Position numbers and translations under genes: made by a program. From JBHPCZ01 sp042573625 (GTDB taxonomy: Bacteria; Desulfobacterota; Desulfobacteria; Desulfobacterales; UBA11574), in the NCBI GenBank assembly GCA_042573625.1, contig JBHPCZ010000167.1, forward strand, positions 1 through 6,013: a stretch of 6,013 nucleotides of DNA. The letters are read 5' to 3'. The notes beneath the pieces were generated by a model. That model saw only the letters and a list, made by a program, of their open reading frames with translations, did no database searches and was not told where the DNA came from. This document shows positions 4,618 through 6,013 of the stretch, piece by piece; position 1 is the stretch's first letter; each line of letters starts with the position of its first letter.

Positions 4618-5385
4618 TTAGTCTGTCTTACGACTCAAGCATTTGATCAAAAACTTCTGCCACACGGCAAAATACTCTCGCCCCCCCAAAAAGTAGGTAT
4701 CATTGTGACCGGCCCCGGGAATTTCATAGAACTCCTTAGGCGGCTGCGCCATGTCATACAATCTGCGAGCCATGGAAACGGGGATCGTCATATCCAGCTG
4801 ACCGTGGACAAACAGAACAGGCGAACGAATCCGGTCAATCAAGGATGCGCTGTCATATTTACGCGCTGACTTCGGCTGGGGCGGCAAGAAAGGGGCATAC
4901 ATCTGCATCATGTCATCAGTTGAAGTAAACGCGGCTTCTAAAATCACGCCGAGACACTCTTCATTACTGGCAATATCGACCGCCAGCGCGGTCCCCAGGG
5001 AACGGCCGAACAAGATAACGGAAGAAATCGGAAATCCCTTCTCTTCGGTAAGATACCGAAGGGCACCATAGGCATCCGAAAAGGTACCGGCTTTGGAAAT
5101 TTCACCTTCGCTGAGACCGTATTCCCGATAGTCGAAAATAAATATCGGAATCTGCAGGGCATCATGCAGTCTTTTCAGGTTGTCCAGCCGATGACTGATA
5201 TTTCCCGCGTTGCCGTGAAACCACAGCAGTACCGCCCGCTCATCCGGCCCGTTGACGAACCAGCCGTGCAAACGGGTTCCATCTTCCGCAGGAAAAAAAA
5301 CATCCTCGTAATCGCTCAGCCCGTAATTCTTCGGGGTCGCTTCAAGAAAACGTTCCGGAAAGAATACAGTACCTTTCTCCGACAT
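4618..5385 (-). CDS. Alpha/beta hydrolase, BEM46/FrsA-like serine hydrolase
   Basis: Predicted serine hydrolase (esterase or thioesterase type); the natural substrate is unknown. ATG 5385 (MSEKGTVFFPERFL) is preceded by AGGA 8 nt upstream; the frame can be extended to a TTG at 5448, but that has no better site. With the 5385 start the protein has 255 residues. In order: the DGTRLHGWFV strand (35-44), the oxyanion-hole motif WFHGNAGN (55-62), DYREYGLSEG (85-94), the nucleophile elbow GRSLG with Ser129, the acid in VHGQLD (Asp198), and the base in GAGHND (His227). The triad is complete. Many BEM46-like proteins have an N-terminal membrane helix, but none is seen here, so the protein is probably cytosolic. 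It is divergent from the thioesterase gene across 172 bp and may be co-transcribed with the zinc-module gene downstream. Confidence 0.92.
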   Translation of the reverse strand: MSEKGTVFFPERFLEATPKNYGLSDYEDVFFPAEDGTRLHGWFVNGPDERAVLLWFHGNAGNISHRLDNLKRLHDALQIPIFIFDYREYGLSEGEISKAGTFSDAYGALRYLTEEKGFPISSVILFGRSLGTALAVDIASNEECLGVILEAAFTSTDDMMQMYAPFLPPQPKSARKYDSASLIDRIRSPVLFVHGQLDMTIPVSMARRLYDMAQPPKEFYEIPGAGHNDTYFLGGREYFAVWQKFLIKCLSRKTD

Positions 5386-5557
5386 AAGATCTATCCTTTT
5401 TGTAAATTTATCAATAAGAAAAAAATGCTGCGGATGGGTTTGAAACAACCGGCTTTTGTGTTGACATGTCCTGGCGGGTTATGCCACCTTCCTTTTAAGA
5501 AAAAGCATGAAATAAATCAACCCAAACGTGTCATTTCTAACCCACAGGAGGTGTAAC
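5386..5557. promoter_or_regulatory. Divergent intergenic region between hydrolase and thioesterase genes
   Basis: Both genes must be transcribed outward from this 172-bp stretch. Plus-strand TTGACA at 5461-5466 is a perfect -35 hexamer but lacks a -10 at normal spacing (TATGCC follows after only 13 bp). On the minus strand a weak TTGATT followed 17 bp later by TAAAAG is possible. AGGAGG at 5546-5551 is the ribosome binding site of the thioesterase gene. No clear operator is seen. Confidence 0.35.
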
Positions 5558-5971
5558 ATGCAACCACACAAAACCCAGATCAGAGTTCGTTTCGGTGATA
5601 CCGACCCGTACGGTGTGGTTTACTTTGTCGCCTATTTCCGCTATTTCCACGTGGGCATCGAAGATTTCCTTCAGCATATCGGCATACCCCCTGAAACCTT
5701 TTTCCGCAACACGGAAGAGAAATTCGGCATGCCTAAAGTGGCAGCGGATTGTCGCTTTTTTGTTCCAGCCTTTTATGGTGATACACTTGAAATGCATACA
5801 TCGATCAAGGAAGTCAAGGAAAAGGCGATTGTGTTCCAGTTTCATTTTTACCGCCCTCCTGAAACCAAATTGTGCGCGGAAGGCAGCGTCACTTTTGTGG
5901 CCATCGACCACACCTGGAAAGCCAGACCGCTTCCGGAAATCCTGCTCGAAAAAATTCAAGCAAGCTCATAA
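5558..5971 (+). CDS. Acyl-CoA thioesterase, 4HBT/YbgC-like hotdog fold
   Basis: Predicted cytosolic hotdog-fold thioesterase that cleaves acyl- or aroyl-CoA to free acid and CoA. ATG 5558 lies 6 nt after AGGAGG and gives 137 residues, normal for the family; a GTG at 5528 is less likely. The active-site segment RVRFGDTDPYGVVYFVAYF (9-27) aligns with the FGDCDPAGIV region of Pseudomonas 4-hydroxybenzoyl-CoA thioesterase, placing the catalytic aspartate at Asp16. Later segments (IGIPPETFF, GMPKVAADCRFFVPAFYGDTL, TSIKEVKEKAIVFQFHFYR) follow the same order as in that enzyme, so an aromatic or short acyl-CoA substrate is plausible but not proven. The last base of the stop codon is also the first base of the 43-bp repeat at the window end, so the extreme C-terminus depends on that junction being real. 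Confidence 0.93.
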   Translation: MQPHKTQIRVRFGDTDPYGVVYFVAYFRYFHVGIEDFLQHIGIPPETFFRNTEEKFGMPKVAADCRFFVPAFYGDTLEMHTSIKEVKEKAIVFQFHFYRPPETKLCAEGSVTFVAIDHTWKARPLPEILLEKIQASS

Positions 5972-6013
5972 CCCGAAGAGATAGATGCCGTTGTAGCTGT
6001 CATTGAAAAAAAA
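5971..6013 (+). repeat. 43-bp exact direct repeat at window edge (aroF internal sequence)
   Basis: Identical to 3039-3081, including the run of eight A's at which the window ends. It starts in mid-gene sequence with no start codon or ribosome binding site, straight after the thioesterase stop. It may be the start of a duplicated or rearranged aroF segment, or an assembly artefact at a contig end. Confidence 0.9.

Noticed and set aside
5461..5485. Promoter or sigma54 site ahead of the thioesterase gene (TTGACA, and TGGC...GC)
   Set aside because: The -10 spacing is 13 bp, and the TGGC to GC distance is 7 rather than the 9 bases of a sigma54 site.
5537..5959. 140-residue minus-strand frame opposite the thioesterase gene
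   Set aside because: Shadow of a well-recognised hotdog-fold gene; no motif of its own.

Overview
The window looks like chromosomal DNA from an anaerobic Desulfobacterota relative (Desulfobacterales-like). This rests on recognition, not a search: the style of the four-helix-bundle (23S rRNA intervening-sequence type) gene, the small acidic protein with CxxxxC...CxxC modules, the CCTTTGAAAAA-ended intergenic palindrome, and moderate GC. The genes are housekeeping or metabolic; there is no transposase, phage gene, tRNA, rRNA or CRISPR array.

Layout from left to right. (1) A minus-strand flavodoxin-fold FMN/Fe-S-type flavoprotein (88-696) has a good sigma70-type promoter behind it (748-775). 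(2) A 525-bp gap holds an AT-rich stem-loop and a ~142-bp imperfect palindrome with 18-bp inverted ends (1058-1199), which resembles a dispersed non-coding repeat. (3) A plus-strand formyltransferase (1222-2142) resembles the hydrolase domain of 10-formyltetrahydrofolate dehydrogenase more than classical Fmt. (4) A 21-codon leader peptide with six consecutive aromatic codons (Phe-Trp-Tyr-Trp-Trp-Trp) is followed by a 12-bp GC-rich stem and T-run: a textbook ribosome-mediated attenuator for an aromatic amino acid gene (2235-2371). (5) A decayed four-helix-bundle (IVP/S23-type) gene (2555-2975) has no start codon and two frameshifts. (6) aroF (3010-4044) encodes a type I-beta DAHP synthase, the first enzyme of the shikimate pathway and the natural target of the attenuator. 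(7) On the minus strand lie a small acidic protein with two near-identical putative zinc modules (4136-4537) and, upstream of it, a BEM46-like alpha/beta hydrolase (4618-5385). (8) A divergent plus-strand 4HBT acyl-CoA thioesterase occupies 5558-5971.

The most interesting structure joins parts 4 to 7. The attenuator and aroF appear to have been separated by the IVP-type element. The first ~95 bp of that element (leader, four 8-bp tandem units and first codons) recurs inverted at 4509-4603, where it forms the upstream region and possibly the first codons of the zinc-module gene. The IVP copy has lost both start codons that the other copy keeps, so one copy is dead while the other may have been captured as the 5' end of an unrelated gene.

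The last 43 bases of the window exactly repeat an internal piece of aroF (3039-3081). This may be a real duplication, but an assembly artefact at a contig end is at least as likely, so sequence beyond the thioesterase stop should be treated with caution.
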